DNA of 64,000 nucleotides from Catenulispora sp. EB89. GTDB taxonomy: Bacteria; Actinomycetota; Actinomycetes; Streptomycetales; Catenulisporaceae. This document shows, piece after piece, positions 26,477 through 43,997 of this stretch; within the stretch, counting starts at the first letter, position 1; every line of letters begins with the position of its first letter. The DNA is taken from contig NZ_JBGCCU010000012.1 of NCBI RefSeq assembly GCF_041261445.1, positions 1 to 64,000 on the forward strand, written 5' to 3'. The position numbers were made by a program, and so were the translations under genes. The notes below the pieces were generated by a model. It did no database searches. It was not told where the DNA came from and saw only the letters and a list, made by a program, of their open reading frames with translations.

Positions 26477-29272
26477 ATGGCCGTGAACGAGGCACCGGAT
26501 CCCTTGCAGGCTCGTGACCTGGAGGAGTTCATCACAGCCCTCGGAGAGCTCCGGCAATGGGTCGGCAGCCCGTCCTACCGGACGCTGGCCAAGCGGGTCG
26601 GCCCGCTGATGCGGCCGCCGCAGCTCGTCGCGCACACCACGGTTTCCAACGTCTTCCAGCCGCAGCGCCGCCGTCTGGACATCGATCTGGTGACCACCAT
26701 CGTCCGGGCGCTCGGGGTGGACGAGCCGGACGTGGCGCGCTGGCGGCAGGCGTGCGTCCGCGTGCATGTCGCGGCCAAAGCCGACAACCCGGTCGTGACA
26801 CTTCGGCAGCTGCCTGCGGACCTCGCCACCTTCACCGGTCGCGAGGCCGAGCTGAAGCGGCTGCTCGGGATCGCCGCCGATACCGGTCACGGGGCGACGA
26901 CGGTGGCGATCTCCGCGATCGACGGCATGGCCGGGATCGGCAAGACCGCCCTGGCCGTGCACGCCGGCCACGTCCTGGCTGACAGGTTCCCCGACGGGCA
27001 GCTGTTCGTGGATCTGCACGCCCACAGCGTCGGCACCGGCCCCCGCGACCCGAACGACGTCCTTGGCGAGCTTCTGCAAGCCCTGGGCCTGGACCCCCGG
27101 GCCATCCCGCCGGAGTTGGACGAGCGGGCCAAGGCCTTCCGGAACCGGCTGGCCGACAGCCGCGCCCTGATCGTGTTGGACGACGCCGTCAACGAGCAGC
27201 AAGTCCGTCCCCTGATTCCCGCCGCTCCGGGCTGTCTGGTCCTGGTCACCAGCCGCAACCGCCTCAAAGCGCTGGACGAGGCCCACCTGCTGCCGCTGGA
27301 CGTGCTGGACCCCGCGGACGCGATCGCCCTGCTGTGCCGCCACGTCGGGGCCGGCCGCGTCGCCGCCGACGATCCGGCGGTCGCTCGCATCGCCGAGTTG
27401 TGTGGGTACCTGCCGCTGGCGCTTCGCGTCACCGCGGCCAACCTGGCCCATCGCCCCACGTGGACCGCCGAACACCTGGAGGCGCGGCTGCGCGCGGGCC
27501 TCGCCGACCTGGCCGCCTTCGACGACGGCGACCGGCAGGTGCGTGCCGCGTTCGACCTTTCCTACGGCAACCTCACCCCGGACCAGCAGGCGATGTTCCG
27601 CCACCTCGGACTCATCCCCGGCCCGGATGGCGACGTCCACGCCGCCGCGGCGCTCCTGGACACCGGCCTGAACCAAGCCGACACGCTGCTGCAAAACCTG
27701 ACCGACCGCAGCCTGCTTATGGAGACCGCCCCCGGGCGCTACCGGCTCCACGACCTGCTGCGTGAGTACGCTCGCGCCCTCGTCGTGATCCACGAACCCG
27801 CCGAGCAGCGCACGGCGGCACTGGACCGCCTGCTCCACTACTACGCGTACACCGCGCAAACCGCCTCCACCGCCATCGCACGGTCGCCGCGACCCGCACC
27901 CGACGGCCCGGCTCCCGCCCACATCCCGGACCTGACCGACCCCGAGGCCGCCCGGTCCTGGTTGCGCACCGAATACCCGAACCTGGACGACGCCTGGACC
28001 CACGCACTCACCCACCACCTCGACAACCACACCATCGCCTTGGCCGCCGGCCTGGCCGAGATCCTGCGCTCCGACGGCTACGGGGCCCGAGCCCTTCACG
28101 TCCACCAGGGTGCTGAGACGGCCGCCCGACACGGTCATCCGGACGCCCTCGCCGCCGCCGCGGCCGAACTGGGGCGGGTGCGGTTTCTGGCCGGGGACTA
28201 CCCGGGGGCGGTAGACGCCCAGACCCGGGCTCTGGAGATCTTTCGGGAGACCGGCAACCGCCTCGGCGAGGCCAACGCCCTGAGCGACCTGGGTCGGGTG
28301 CGGGCTTTGACCGGGGACTTCCCGAGTGCGCGGGACGTGCAGACGCGGGCTCTGGGGATCTTCCGGGAGATCGGCAACCGCCTTGGCGAGGCCGATGCCC
28401 TGATCGAAGTGGCACGGTTGCGGTACATAGCGGCGGAATCACCGGAGGCGGCGGACTTCGTCACGCAGGCTCTGGGGATCTTCCGGGAGATCGGCAACCG
28501 CGTCGGCGAGGCCAACGCCCTGACCGGCCTGGGGCTGGTGCGGCAGGAGACCGGGGACTTCCGGGGAACGGAGGACGCCCACACGCGCGCCCTGGAGATC
28601 TACCAGCAGATCGGTGACCGCTTCGGCGTGGCCAACGCGCTGAACAACCTTGGCCGGGTGCGAATCGCGACCGGGGACTACTCGGGGGCGGAGGATGTCC
28701 AGATGCGGGCTCTGGAGGCCTTCCGGGAGATCGGCAACCGCTCGGCCGAGGCCAACGTCCTGTACCACCTGGGGCGCGTGCGGCAGGAGGTCGGCGACTG
28801 TTCGGGGGCGGAGGACGTTCTGACGCGGGCTCTGGAGATCTTCCGGCAGATCGGCAACCGTCCCGCCGAGGCCACCGCCCTGGTCGAACTGGGGCGGGTC
28901 CGGCATCTGACCGGCGACTACCGCGGGGCGGAGACCGCACACACGCAGGCCCTGGAGATCCTCCAGCAGATCGGTGACCGGACCAGCGAGCCCTACGCCC
29001 GGAACGCTCACGCGGCCACCGTCGCCGCGCTCGGCGACCGCCCCCGCGCCCTGGCGCTGTACCAGGAGGCCCTGGCCGTCAGCCGTGAGCTGGACAAATC
29101 CGACGACGAGGCGGTCGCGCTGGAGGGTATCGCCGACCACCACGTGGCCGTCGGCGACCCTGATCAGGGTATTGCGTTCATGAACCAGGCATTGGAGATC
29201 TACCGACGCCTGGGCTTGCCTCCGGATGTCGAACGGGTTCGGACCCGGCTCGCCGCGCTCGGCGAGGCGTAG
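26477..29272 (+). CDS. XRE-like/NB-ARC/TPR STAND regulator
   Basis: 931 residues from ATG 26477. Residues ~10-95 form an HTH-like domain (SPSYRTLAKRVGP, TTVSNVFQPQRRRLDIDLV). The NB-ARC domain follows: FTGREAELKRLL, Walker A GMAGIGKT at 150-157, DGQLFVDLHAH, Walker B-like ALIVLDDAVNEQQV, LVLVTSRNRL and CGYLPLALRVTAAN (GLPL-type). A winged-helix part (FDLSYGNLTPDQQAMFRHLG) leads to about nine TPR repeats (~555-925) of 40 residues each. STAND ATPases of this layout regulate antibiotic and developmental genes or sense ligands. A GTG at 26450 would add nine residues. The TPR repeats are near-identical at DNA level (120-bp period). Confidence 0.85.
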   Translation: MAVNEAPDPLQARDLEEFITALGELRQWVGSPSYRTLAKRVGPLMRPPQLVAHTTVSNVFQPQRRRLDIDLVTTIVRALGVDEPDVARWRQACVRVHVAAKADNPVVTLRQLPADLATFTGREAELKRLLGIAADTGHGATTVAISAIDGMAGIGKTALAVHAGHVLADRFPDGQLFVDLHAHSVGTGPRDPNDVLGELLQALGLDPRAIPPELDERAKAFRNRLADSRALIVLDDAVNEQQVRPLIPAAPGCLVLVTSRNRLKALDEAHLLPLDVLDPADAIALLCRHVGAGRVAADDPAVARIAELCGYLPLALRVTAANLAHRPTWTAEHLEARLRAGLADLAAFDDGDRQVRAAFDLSYGNLTPDQQAMFRHLGLIPGPDGDVHAAAALLDTGLNQADTLLQNLTDRSLLMETAPGRYRLHDLLREYARALVVIHEPAEQRTAALDRLLHYYAYTAQTASTAIARSPRPAPDGPAPAHIPDLTDPEAARSWLRTEYPNLDDAWTHALTHHLDNHTIALAAGLAEILRSDGYGARALHVHQGAETAARHGHPDALAAAAAELGRVRFLAGDYPGAVDAQTRALEIFRETGNRLGEANALSDLGRVRALTGDFPSARDVQTRALGIFREIGNRLGEADALIEVARLRYIAAESPEAADFVTQALGIFREIGNRVGEANALTGLGLVRQETGDFRGTEDAHTRALEIYQQIGDRFGVANALNNLGRVRIATGDYSGAEDVQMRALEAFREIGNRSAEANVLYHLGRVRQEVGDCSGAEDVLTRALEIFRQIGNRPAEATALVELGRVRHLTGDYRGAETAHTQALEILQQIGDRTSEPYARNAHAATVAALGDRPRALALYQEALAVSRELDKSDDEAVALEGIADHHVAVGDPDQGIAFMNQALEIYRRLGLPPDVERVRTRLAALGEA
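28150..29000 (+). repeat. 120-bp tandem repeats encoding TPRs
   Basis: About seven head-to-tail copies of exactly 120 bp. The core GCTCTGGAGATCTTCCGGGA recurs near 28227, 28347, 28467, 28587, 28707, 28827 and 28947. Each unit encodes one 40-residue TPR with the consensus RALEIFREIGNR. Confidence 0.88.
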
Positions 29273-29458
29273 CTCCGCCGCCGTGACCCCGGGACGGTGT
29301 TGCCTCCGTCACGCTCGCGGCGCACGCCGTCGTGCTCACCTGTTTCCTTTCCCCCGGGTGGCTACCTTACCGAAAAGTGGCTCCTTCCCGATGGTTAGCC
29401 CGCAGGTCAGCATGGGGGCGTGCCGCGGGAGGCCGCGGCGGAGAAGAGGATCGGGTTC

Positions 29459-30319
29459 ATGTCAGTCGTCGTCACCGGGGCCACCGGACAGCTCGGCCGG
29501 CTCGCCGTCGAGGCGCTGTTGCGGCGCGGGGTGCCGGCCGCGCGGATCGTCGCGACCGGGCGGGAGGTCGCCGGGATCAAGGATCTGGCCGATCGCGGGG
29601 TGGTGGTGCGCCGGGCGGACTTCGCGGACCCGGACAGCCTCGCGGCGGCCTTCGCCGGAGCTGAGAAGCTGCTGCTGATCTCAGCTTCCGTCCCCGTAGC
29701 GGAGCGCCTGGCCAATCACCGGCGGGCCGTGGACGCCGCGCAGGCCGCGGGTGTCTCGCTGGTGGCGTACACGAGCACGACGCGCGCCGACTCGGCCGCC
29801 ACGATCATCGGCGGCACGCACCGCGAGACCGAGGAGTACCTGCGCGAGCGCGCGATTCCCAGTGTGGTGTTGCGCAACAGCTGGTACCTGGAGAACTACA
29901 CCTCCCAGCTGCCGGTGGTGCTCCACCACGGCGCCTTCGTCGGGGCCGCGGGCCGGGGCCGGATCAGCGCGGCGTCCCGCGCCGACTACGCCGAGGCCGC
30001 GGCGGTCGTGCTGACCACCGAGGGCCACGCCGGCAAGGTGTACGAGCTGGGTGGCGACGAGGCGTTCAGCCTTGCCGAGCTTGCCTCGACGGTCTCCGTC
30101 GTGCTCGGCCGGCCGATCACTTATACCGACCTGCCGGCCGAGGAGTTCGCCGAGGTTCTGGTCGGCGCGGGCCTACCCGCCGATCTCGCGCACGTGCTCG
30201 CCGACGCCGACCTCGGTCTGGGGCGGGACGAGATGTTCTGCGACTCCGGCGAGCTGAGGCGCCTGATCGGCCGGCCGACGACGTCCCTGGCCGCCGCGAT
30301 CGCCGAGGCGGTGCGGTGA
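29459..30319 (+). CDS. NmrA-like NAD(P)H:quinone oxidoreductase-type SDR
   Basis: 286 residues from ATG 29459, preceded by GAAGAGGA; the upstream ATG at 29420 adds no family sequence. Atypical SDR/NmrA: the nucleotide loop VVTGATGQLGRLAVEALL at residues 3-20, VATGREVAG for the adenosine ribose/phosphate, the ISASVP strand and YTSTTRADSA. The set resembles QOR2-type quinone reductases and NmrA redox sensors. The stop shares a base with the next start (TGATG), so the downstream exported protein is coupled. Substrate unknown. Confidence 0.85.
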   Translation: MSVVVTGATGQLGRLAVEALLRRGVPAARIVATGREVAGIKDLADRGVVVRRADFADPDSLAAAFAGAEKLLLISASVPVAERLANHRRAVDAAQAAGVSLVAYTSTTRADSAATIIGGTHRETEEYLRERAIPSVVLRNSWYLENYTSQLPVVLHHGAFVGAAGRGRISAASRADYAEAAAVVLTTEGHAGKVYELGGDEAFSLAELASTVSVVLGRPITYTDLPAEEFAEVLVGAGLPADLAHVLADADLGLGRDEMFCDSGELRRLIGRPTTSLAAAIAEAVR

Positions 30320-31290
30320 TGACGCGACGGACGACGATCACCCTCGCCGCGACCGCCGTGGTACTGGCCGCTGTCACCGCTCCGGCCGATGCCACGACCG
30401 CGGCGCCTCGGAACCATCATCAGGGTGCTTACACGCTCACCATCGACGGCAAGAACGCCTTCCCGGAAAGCATCGCGACCGACGGCGACCACATCTACAC
30501 CGGCAGCATCGGGGACGGTACGGTCTACCGCGGGCGTCTGGGAGCGAAGACTCTGGAGCCGTTCCTGCCGGCCGGCCAGGACGGTCGCACCGAGGTGACC
30601 GGCGTCAAGGTCGCGGGCGACCGGCTGCTGCTCGCCGGGGCCTTCACCGGACGTTTCTTCGTCTACACCAAGACCGGCAAGCTCGTCGCTTCGTATGCCG
30701 TCCCCGACACCGGCGAGAAGACACTCGTCAACGACGAGGCCGTCACCCCTGACGGTGACGTCTACATCACTGATTCGCTGCGCGCCGTGGTCTACCGGAT
30801 CCCGGCAGCCGAAGTCCGAGCCCCGGCCGCCGGGGCGGCGCCGCACCGGACTCTGCAGGTCGCGTACCGGCTGCCGGACTATGTGGCAGGGCAGTCGAAC
30901 GGCAACGGGATCGTCGCCACGCCGGACGGCAGGTCCCTGATCATCGGGTACTGGTACAGCGGAGCGCTCTATCGGCTCACTCTGGCCGATGGCACGGTCC
31001 GTAAGATCGACGCCCCGCCGCTGCCCAGCGATGACGGCATGGTGTTGCGTGGGAACACGCTCTACATCGCGCGTTCTGTGAACAACGAGGTCACTGTGGT
31101 GCGGCTGTCGCAGCATGACACGCAGGGTGCGGTTGTGGACGAGCGCACGTATCCGGGAGCTGACACCACCACCGGTATCGCGATCAGCGGGGACCGGTTG
31201 CTGGTGACCAACTCGCAGTTGGACGCCTTCCTTTACGGCAATCCGCTCAGGAGCCCGGTGTTCACCGTCGAGAACCTGCCGCTGTGGTGA
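30319..31290 (+). CDS. Exported SMP-30/gluconolactonase-like beta-propeller protein
   Basis: 323 residues from ATG 30319 (a GTG one codon earlier is possible). A signal peptide (TRRTTITLAATAVVLAAVTA, cut near APADATTAAP) is followed by a six-bladed propeller: FPESIATDGDHIYTGSI, GDRLLLAGAFTGRFFVY, VNDEAVTPDGDVYITDS, NGNGIVATPDGRSLIIGY, DDGMVLRGNTLYIARS and TTGIAISGDRLLVTNSQ. These are the spaced Asn/Asp-Gly strands of the SMP-30/strictosidine-synthase-like group, usually calcium-dependent lactonases or unknown binders. It overlaps the NmrA gene and ends at a repeat-rich terminator. Confidence 0.75.
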   Translation: MTRRTTITLAATAVVLAAVTAPADATTAAPRNHHQGAYTLTIDGKNAFPESIATDGDHIYTGSIGDGTVYRGRLGAKTLEPFLPAGQDGRTEVTGVKVAGDRLLLAGAFTGRFFVYTKTGKLVASYAVPDTGEKTLVNDEAVTPDGDVYITDSLRAVVYRIPAAEVRAPAAGAAPHRTLQVAYRLPDYVAGQSNGNGIVATPDGRSLIIGYWYSGALYRLTLADGTVRKIDAPPLPSDDGMVLRGNTLYIARSVNNEVTVVRLSQHDTQGAVVDERTYPGADTTTGIAISGDRLLVTNSQLDAFLYGNPLRSPVFTVENLPLW

Positions 31291-31347
31291 TTCGGCGAGT
31301 GCTGATTCGGTGAGTGCTGATTCGCTAAGCACTGATTCGGCTGACGG
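31288..31347. repeat. 15-bp tandem repeat, four degenerate copies
   Basis: TGATTCGGYGAGTGC-like units at 31288, 31303, 31318 and 31333. The first begins at the stop codon of the propeller gene and the last runs into the terminator hairpin. It looks like duplication of the gene's end. Confidence 0.7.
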
Positions 31348-31379
31348 CCTCCAGAACCGCGGTTGAGTTCCGGAGGCCG
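31345..31379. terminator. Bidirectional hairpin terminator
   Basis: 13-bp stem CGGCCTCCAGAAC / GTTCCGGAGGCCG with one G-T-type mismatch and a 9-nt loop. It lies between the convergent genes ending at 31290 and 31386. Confidence 0.75.
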
Positions 31380-31385
31380 ACGGCG

Positions 31386-32699
31386 TCATGCCTTGGGGGG
31401 AGTGGCCAGTACCGGCCCGCGCTTGGCCTTCACGTCCGCGAGCCACTTGGTCGCACCGGTCGCGGCGTCCAGGCAGGCGATCGCGTACTTCTCGGTGTCG
31501 CGGTTGAGGCGGTAGGCGACGTTCATGAAGGCCTCGCCGCCGGCGGTCACGACGGTGGAGTCCTGGAGGAGGTAGTCGGTCCGTTCCCAGAGCTTGGCGC
31601 CGGTGGCGGCGTTGAACCCGGCCGGGTTGAGGTAGAAGCTGCCGTAGTTTCCGGCCATGGACGTCGCGCTGACGAAGCCCTCCTCGTAGCCGAGCAGTAC
31701 CGAGCCGGAGACCGCGGGGGAGGCCGAGGGCGCGGTCACCACTCGTTCGGTGAGGACCGCGACCGACCAGCGTTCCCGGCCGTCGGCCAGGTTGAGGCCG
31801 CACATCTGGGCGCCGCGCTGGCAGTAGACCTGGTCGCCGGAGACGACGGGACGGCTGAAGGCCCCGCCGGAAGCGGTCCACTGCAACCGGCCGCTGCCGC
31901 GCTCCAGCGATACGAGGTACTGGCTGCCGACGGTCACCAGGAGCCTGTCGCCGGCGATCACCGGGGTACCGCAGTCTCCTGAGGCGGACCAGCTCCACAA
32001 CTTCGTGCCGTCGCCGGCTTTGATCGCCACCACGAAGTGATTGGGGAGGCTGAGGTAGACGACGCCGTCGGTGCCGACCGGACTGGCCTGCATCGCGTTG
32101 CCGTTGTAGTCGTAGTTCCAGCTCCGGGGCCGCAGGGTCGTGGCGTCAAGCACGTTGACCTTGTTGTCCCAGTTCGCCACGAACAGCTGACCGTCGAGGT
32201 AGAGCGGCACCGTGGTGACCAGGTTCTCCGTCCGGTCTGGCAGCGCCTGCCGCACCAACCGGCGGCCCCGGGCGTCGACGGAGTTCAGGTAGCCGCTGTC
32301 ATCGAGGAGGTAGACGGCGGACGGTCCGACACAGACCGCGACGAGGTCGCTGTATTCGGTGAGCGGGTACGTCCACAGCACCTTGCCGCTCCCGGCGTCC
32401 ACCGCGACCGCGGCGTTCTGGATACCGGTGTAAATGACCTGCCCGGCGGCCGAGCCGGCGTTCGCCGGATCGCGTCCCGAGACGGGACCGACGCCGGAGC
32501 CGCCAGAGCTACCGGAGCCGCCTGCGCTACCGCCGGAGCCACCAGTTCCGCCGGTTCCGCCACTGGAACCACCGCTGGTTCCGCCGCCCGAACTGGAACC
32601 GTTGCCGGTCAGCTGGCCGGAATCGCCACAGCCCGCCACCGTGAGCAGCGAAGCCGCCGAACCGGCGGCCACTGCGGCCAGGAATATACGGCGTTCCAT
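31386..32699 (-). CDS. PQQ-type beta-propeller lipoprotein
   Basis: 437 residues from ATG 32699 (GGGGGAAA upstream). The start MERRIFLAAVAAGSAASLL is followed by TVAGC, a lipobox, so Cys ~25 is probably lipidated. Residues ~35-80 are a Gly/Ser linker. The rest is a PQQ-like eight-bladed propeller with VYLLDDSGYLNSVDARGR, LFVANWDNKVNVLDATTL, GDRLLVTVGSQYLVSLERG and AIACLDAATGATKWLAD strands, as in BamB-like and PQQ_2 repeat proteins. No PQQ-dehydrogenase active-site Asp/Cys pair is visible, so it is more likely a binding or scaffold protein outside the membrane. Confidence 0.8.
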   Translation of the reverse strand: MERRIFLAAVAAGSAASLLTVAGCGDSGQLTGNGSSSGGGTSGGSSGGTGGTGGSGGSAGGSGSSGGSGVGPVSGRDPANAGSAAGQVIYTGIQNAAVAVDAGSGKVLWTYPLTEYSDLVAVCVGPSAVYLLDDSGYLNSVDARGRRLVRQALPDRTENLVTTVPLYLDGQLFVANWDNKVNVLDATTLRPRSWNYDYNGNAMQASPVGTDGVVYLSLPNHFVVAIKAGDGTKLWSWSASGDCGTPVIAGDRLLVTVGSQYLVSLERGSGRLQWTASGGAFSRPVVSGDQVYCQRGAQMCGLNLADGRERWSVAVLTERVVTAPSASPAVSGSVLLGYEEGFVSATSMAGNYGSFYLNPAGFNAATGAKLWERTDYLLQDSTVVTAGGEAFMNVAYRLNRDTEKYAIACLDAATGATKWLADVKAKRGPVLATPPKA

Positions 32700-32808
32700 G
32701 GGCTTTCCCCCGCGTCCATGCGATGCCTTGCCAAGTGAATGACTGTGAGGGCGACGGCGCCCGACGCCTTCTCCCCTCACCCAGCGTGCCCGGCCTTTCC
32801 CGGCCAGG

Positions 32809-33414
32809 TCAAGTGCGGGGGCGGGGCATCCGCATGCCCTCGCAGACGATCCGGATCATCCGCTCCCGGGCCGGCTCGTCGGCGTCCGATCTGGCCAGGC
32901 AGCCGGCCATGAGGGCTTTGACGTCTCCGACCTCGATGTCGGCGTGCACCGAGCCGGCGCGCTGAGCCGCGGCCAACAGTTCCCTGAGCGTTCCCCCGAA
33001 GTCCAGGCCGGATCGCAGAGCGGCGGCCTCCATGTCGTAGCCGACTCCACTGAGCGCCTGGGCCAGCCCGAGGTTCAGTGCGCCCTCGCGTACCCACACG
33101 GCGAAGAACTCGAAGAACGCCGGGCCGGGTTCCAGGTTCGCGGCGAGTTCGCGGCCCTGCGCCAGGAGCCGTTCGACCCGTTCGAGCACGATCGCCTCGA
33201 ACAGCGCCTCCTTGGTCGGGAAGTGCCGGGAGACGGTGCCGGTGCCGACCCCCGCGCGCCGGGCGATCTCGTGCACGGGGACTGCCAGACCGGCCTCGGC
33301 GAAGGCGGCGATCGCCGCGTCGAGTACCAGAGCCCGGTTACGCCTGCCGTCCGCGCGCATTGCTTTCGGCGTGTCCGGCTGTACGGCGCCGGTTGTCTCC
33401 CCTGTCTCCACCAC
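32809..33414 (-). CDS. TetR-family transcriptional regulator
   Basis: 201 residues. I chose GTG 33414 because AGGAGG lies 6 nt upstream; the track of codons before it is not family-like. The N-terminal HTH is at about 25-70: RALVLDAAIAAFAEAGLAVP, VHEIARRAGVGTGTVSRHFP, TKEALFEAIV. The C-terminal ligand domain is helical (AVWVREGALNLGLAQALSG, DVKALMAGCLARSDADEP). It is divergent from an SDR gene across a 152-bp region with two inverted repeats of the form expected for TetR operators, so it probably represses itself and the SDR. Confidence 0.9.
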   Translation of the reverse strand: MVETGETTGAVQPDTPKAMRADGRRNRALVLDAAIAAFAEAGLAVPVHEIARRAGVGTGTVSRHFPTKEALFEAIVLERVERLLAQGRELAANLEPGPAFFEFFAVWVREGALNLGLAQALSGVGYDMEAAALRSGLDFGGTLRELLAAAQRAGSVHADIEVGDVKALMAGCLARSDADEPARERMIRIVCEGMRMPRPRT

Positions 33415-33438
33415 GACGTACCTCCTCGGCATCGACAA

Positions 33439-33456
33439 ACGGGACGGCCATCCCGT
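33439..33456. promoter_or_regulatory. Inverted repeat, candidate TetR operator 1
   Basis: ACGGGA-CGGCCA-TCCCGT, perfect 6-bp arms. It is 25 bp upstream of the TetR start and shares the CGGGAC half-site with operator 2. Confidence 0.55.
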
Positions 33457-33463
33457 ATATTTC

Positions 33464-33485
33464 AAGCGGGACGCACGTCCCGCTT
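33464..33485. promoter_or_regulatory. Inverted repeat, candidate TetR operator 2
   Basis: AAGCGGGAC-GCAC-GTCCCGCTT, perfect 9-bp arms with a 4-bp spacer. Its centre is 27 bp from that of operator 1, in the divergent TetR/SDR promoter region. Confidence 0.7.
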
Positions 33486-33566
33486 ACTCCAGCACATCAC
33501 CGAGGCCTGCGCAAACATCCAGGCGGCTCGGCGTTCTCCCACGACCCGGAAGCGGAGTGGAGCACC

Positions 33567-34511
33567 ATGCCCAGGACGAAGAATGCCTCGACCGGCGACG
33601 GCAGGTGGACGGCGGACCGCATCGGGGACCAGAGCGGGCGCGTCGCGGTGGTCACCGGCGCGAACACCGGTGTCGGCTTCGAGGTGGCCACGGCGCTGGC
33701 GCGCGGCGGCGCCACCGTAGTGCTGGCCTGCCGCGACCTCGACCGGGCCAAGCACGCGGCGGGTCGTATAACCGCCGAAACGCCGGGAGCGCAGGTCCGC
33801 ATCCAAGAACTCGACCTCGCCTCCCTCGGCTCGGTCCGCCGGGCCGCCGCGCTGCTGAAGGAGGACTTCCCGCGCATCGACCTGCTCGTCGACAACGCCG
33901 GAGTCATGTGGATCCCGCGCCAGGTCACCGAGGACGGCTTCGAACGGCACCTGGCCGTCAACCACCTCGGCCACTTCGCCCTCACCGGCCTGATCCTGCC
34001 CGCACTGACCGCGACACCCGGTTCGCGCATCGTCGTCCTCAGCAGCCCCGCCCACCGAAGAGGCGCGATCGACTTCGAGGACCTGCACTCCACCCGCGGC
34101 TACCGGCCCATGAAGGCCTACGCGCAGTCGAAGCTGGCGAACCTGCTGTTCGCCTACGAACTCCACAGACGCCTCCAGTCGGCCGGCGCCCCGACCATCG
34201 CTCTGGCCGCGCACCCAGGCGGCGCCCGCAGCGAACTCAACCGCACGATGCCCCGCGCATTCCGCGGCGCGTCCTGGGGACTCGCCCGACCCATCACCCA
34301 CAGCGCGGACCGCGGCGCCCTGGCGATCCTGCGCGCCGCCGTCGACCCCGAAGCACGCGGCGGCCAGTACTACGGGCCGACCGGCCGCTTCGAGTTCAAG
34401 GGCGACCCGGGGGTCGTCACGTCGACGCCGTTGTCCCACGACAGCGAACTTCAGCGTCGTCTGTGGGAGCGTTCCGAGGAACTGACGGGAGTCACCTACC
34501 GGATGAGTTGA
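33567..34511 (+). CDS. Short-chain dehydrogenase (retinol dehydrogenase-like SDR)
   Basis: 314 residues from ATG 33567. Classical SDR: the nucleotide loop VVTGANTGVGFEVATALA near residue 28, DLAS for adenine, LLVDNAGVMWIP (NAG), the catalytic Ser in IVVLSSPAHRRG and the YAQSKLAN motif (YxxxK). The pattern matches the retinol dehydrogenase/protochlorophyllide-reductase-like SDR group common in actinomycetes. It is divergent from the TetR regulator through two operator-like repeats, so it is likely induced by the TetR ligand. It converges on the YbjN-like gene (39-nt gap). Confidence 0.9.
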   Translation: MPRTKNASTGDGRWTADRIGDQSGRVAVVTGANTGVGFEVATALARGGATVVLACRDLDRAKHAAGRITAETPGAQVRIQELDLASLGSVRRAAALLKEDFPRIDLLVDNAGVMWIPRQVTEDGFERHLAVNHLGHFALTGLILPALTATPGSRIVVLSSPAHRRGAIDFEDLHSTRGYRPMKAYAQSKLANLLFAYELHRRLQSAGAPTIALAAHPGGARSELNRTMPRAFRGASWGLARPITHSADRGALAILRAAVDPEARGGQYYGPTGRFEFKGDPGVVTSTPLSHDSELQRRLWERSEELTGVTYRMS

Positions 34512-34549
34512 GTCGAGATCACGGGGCTGACGGCCTACACCTGTCGCTG

Positions 34550-35056
34550 TCAGAGGATGCTCTTGATGAGCAGCAGGTTGTGATCCTCCGGGGTCCACCG
34601 CCACTCGGTTCCGACGACGGTGCCCTTCTCGGCCAACTGGCGCCGGTACTCGGTGACCATCTGGGGTACCGAGCGCACGATCAACGAGAAGTAGTCGGGG
34701 GCGGCCAGCATCGCTTCCAACAGGTGCGTCTGGTGCAGGATCAGCGACCATCCGGCCTCGGCGTCATGGAAGTACACCGGGAAGAAGCTGTTGTCGCGGG
34801 TGAACGAGTTCGCCGCCTCCAGCGCCGCGACGCGGTCGTGGTTGATGTCCTTGACGATCCCGCCGGAGACCATGAGCCTGTTCTCCTGCCCCGTCATGAT
34901 CGACAGCAAGGCGTACTCGGTCTCGCCGAAGCCGATGACCATTCCGACCCCCATGACGAAGTCGGGGACTTCCAGGTATTTGAGCCCCAGGCCGTCGCAG
35001 AGCACCTTGATCCGGTTGAGCTGCTGGGCCGCCGACGCGTTCATGGCGTTCACCAT
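34550..35056 (-). CDS. YbjN-like / type III chaperone-fold protein
   Basis: 168 residues starting MVNAMNASAAQQLNRIKVLC; GAGGAGG lies 8 nt upstream. The alternating strand-helix pattern (YLEVPDFVMGVGMVIGFG, LMVSGGIVKDINHDRVAALE, FFPVYFHDAEAGWSLILHQ, LEAMLAAPDYFSLIVRSVPQ) resembles YbjN-domain proteins, small chaperone-like folds of uncertain role. It lies 118 bp downstream of the NRPS-exporter gene on the same strand. It may be the last gene of the cluster or a neighbour with its own promoter. The family call is moderate. Confidence 0.55.
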   Translation of the reverse strand: MVNAMNASAAQQLNRIKVLCDGLGLKYLEVPDFVMGVGMVIGFGETEYALLSIMTGQENRLMVSGGIVKDINHDRVAALEAANSFTRDNSFFPVYFHDAEAGWSLILHQTHLLEAMLAAPDYFSLIVRSVPQMVTEYRRQLAEKGTVVGTEWRWTPEDHNLLLIKSIL

Positions 35057-35174
35057 TGTGGTGTCCTCCTCATCTCAGGCCGTGCACCACCCCGGGCCGA
35101 CCACGATGTGGCGGGGCGGCGCCCCAGCGCTACAGATGTCTGACGGACCGGCCCGGCGGAAGCCGGATCGACGC

Positions 35175-40820
<5,646 letters not shown>

Positions 40821-40826
40821 GATGTT

Positions 40827-43989
<3,163 letters not shown>

Positions 43990-43997
<8 letters not shown>

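Noticed and set aside
28150-29000. 120-bp repeats considered as a CRISPR-like array
   Set aside because: The units are contiguous, in frame and encode TPRs; there are no unique spacers or short palindromic repeats.
31386-32699. PQQ-dependent dehydrogenase activity for the propeller lipoprotein
   Set aside because: Repeat strands match PQQ-like propellers but the catalytic Asp and the vicinal Cys pair typical of such dehydrogenases are not visible.
35111-35124. GGGGC-GGC-GCCCC as a terminator after the NRPS-MFS gene
   Set aside because: Only a 5-bp stem with a 3-nt loop, which is common by chance at this GC content.
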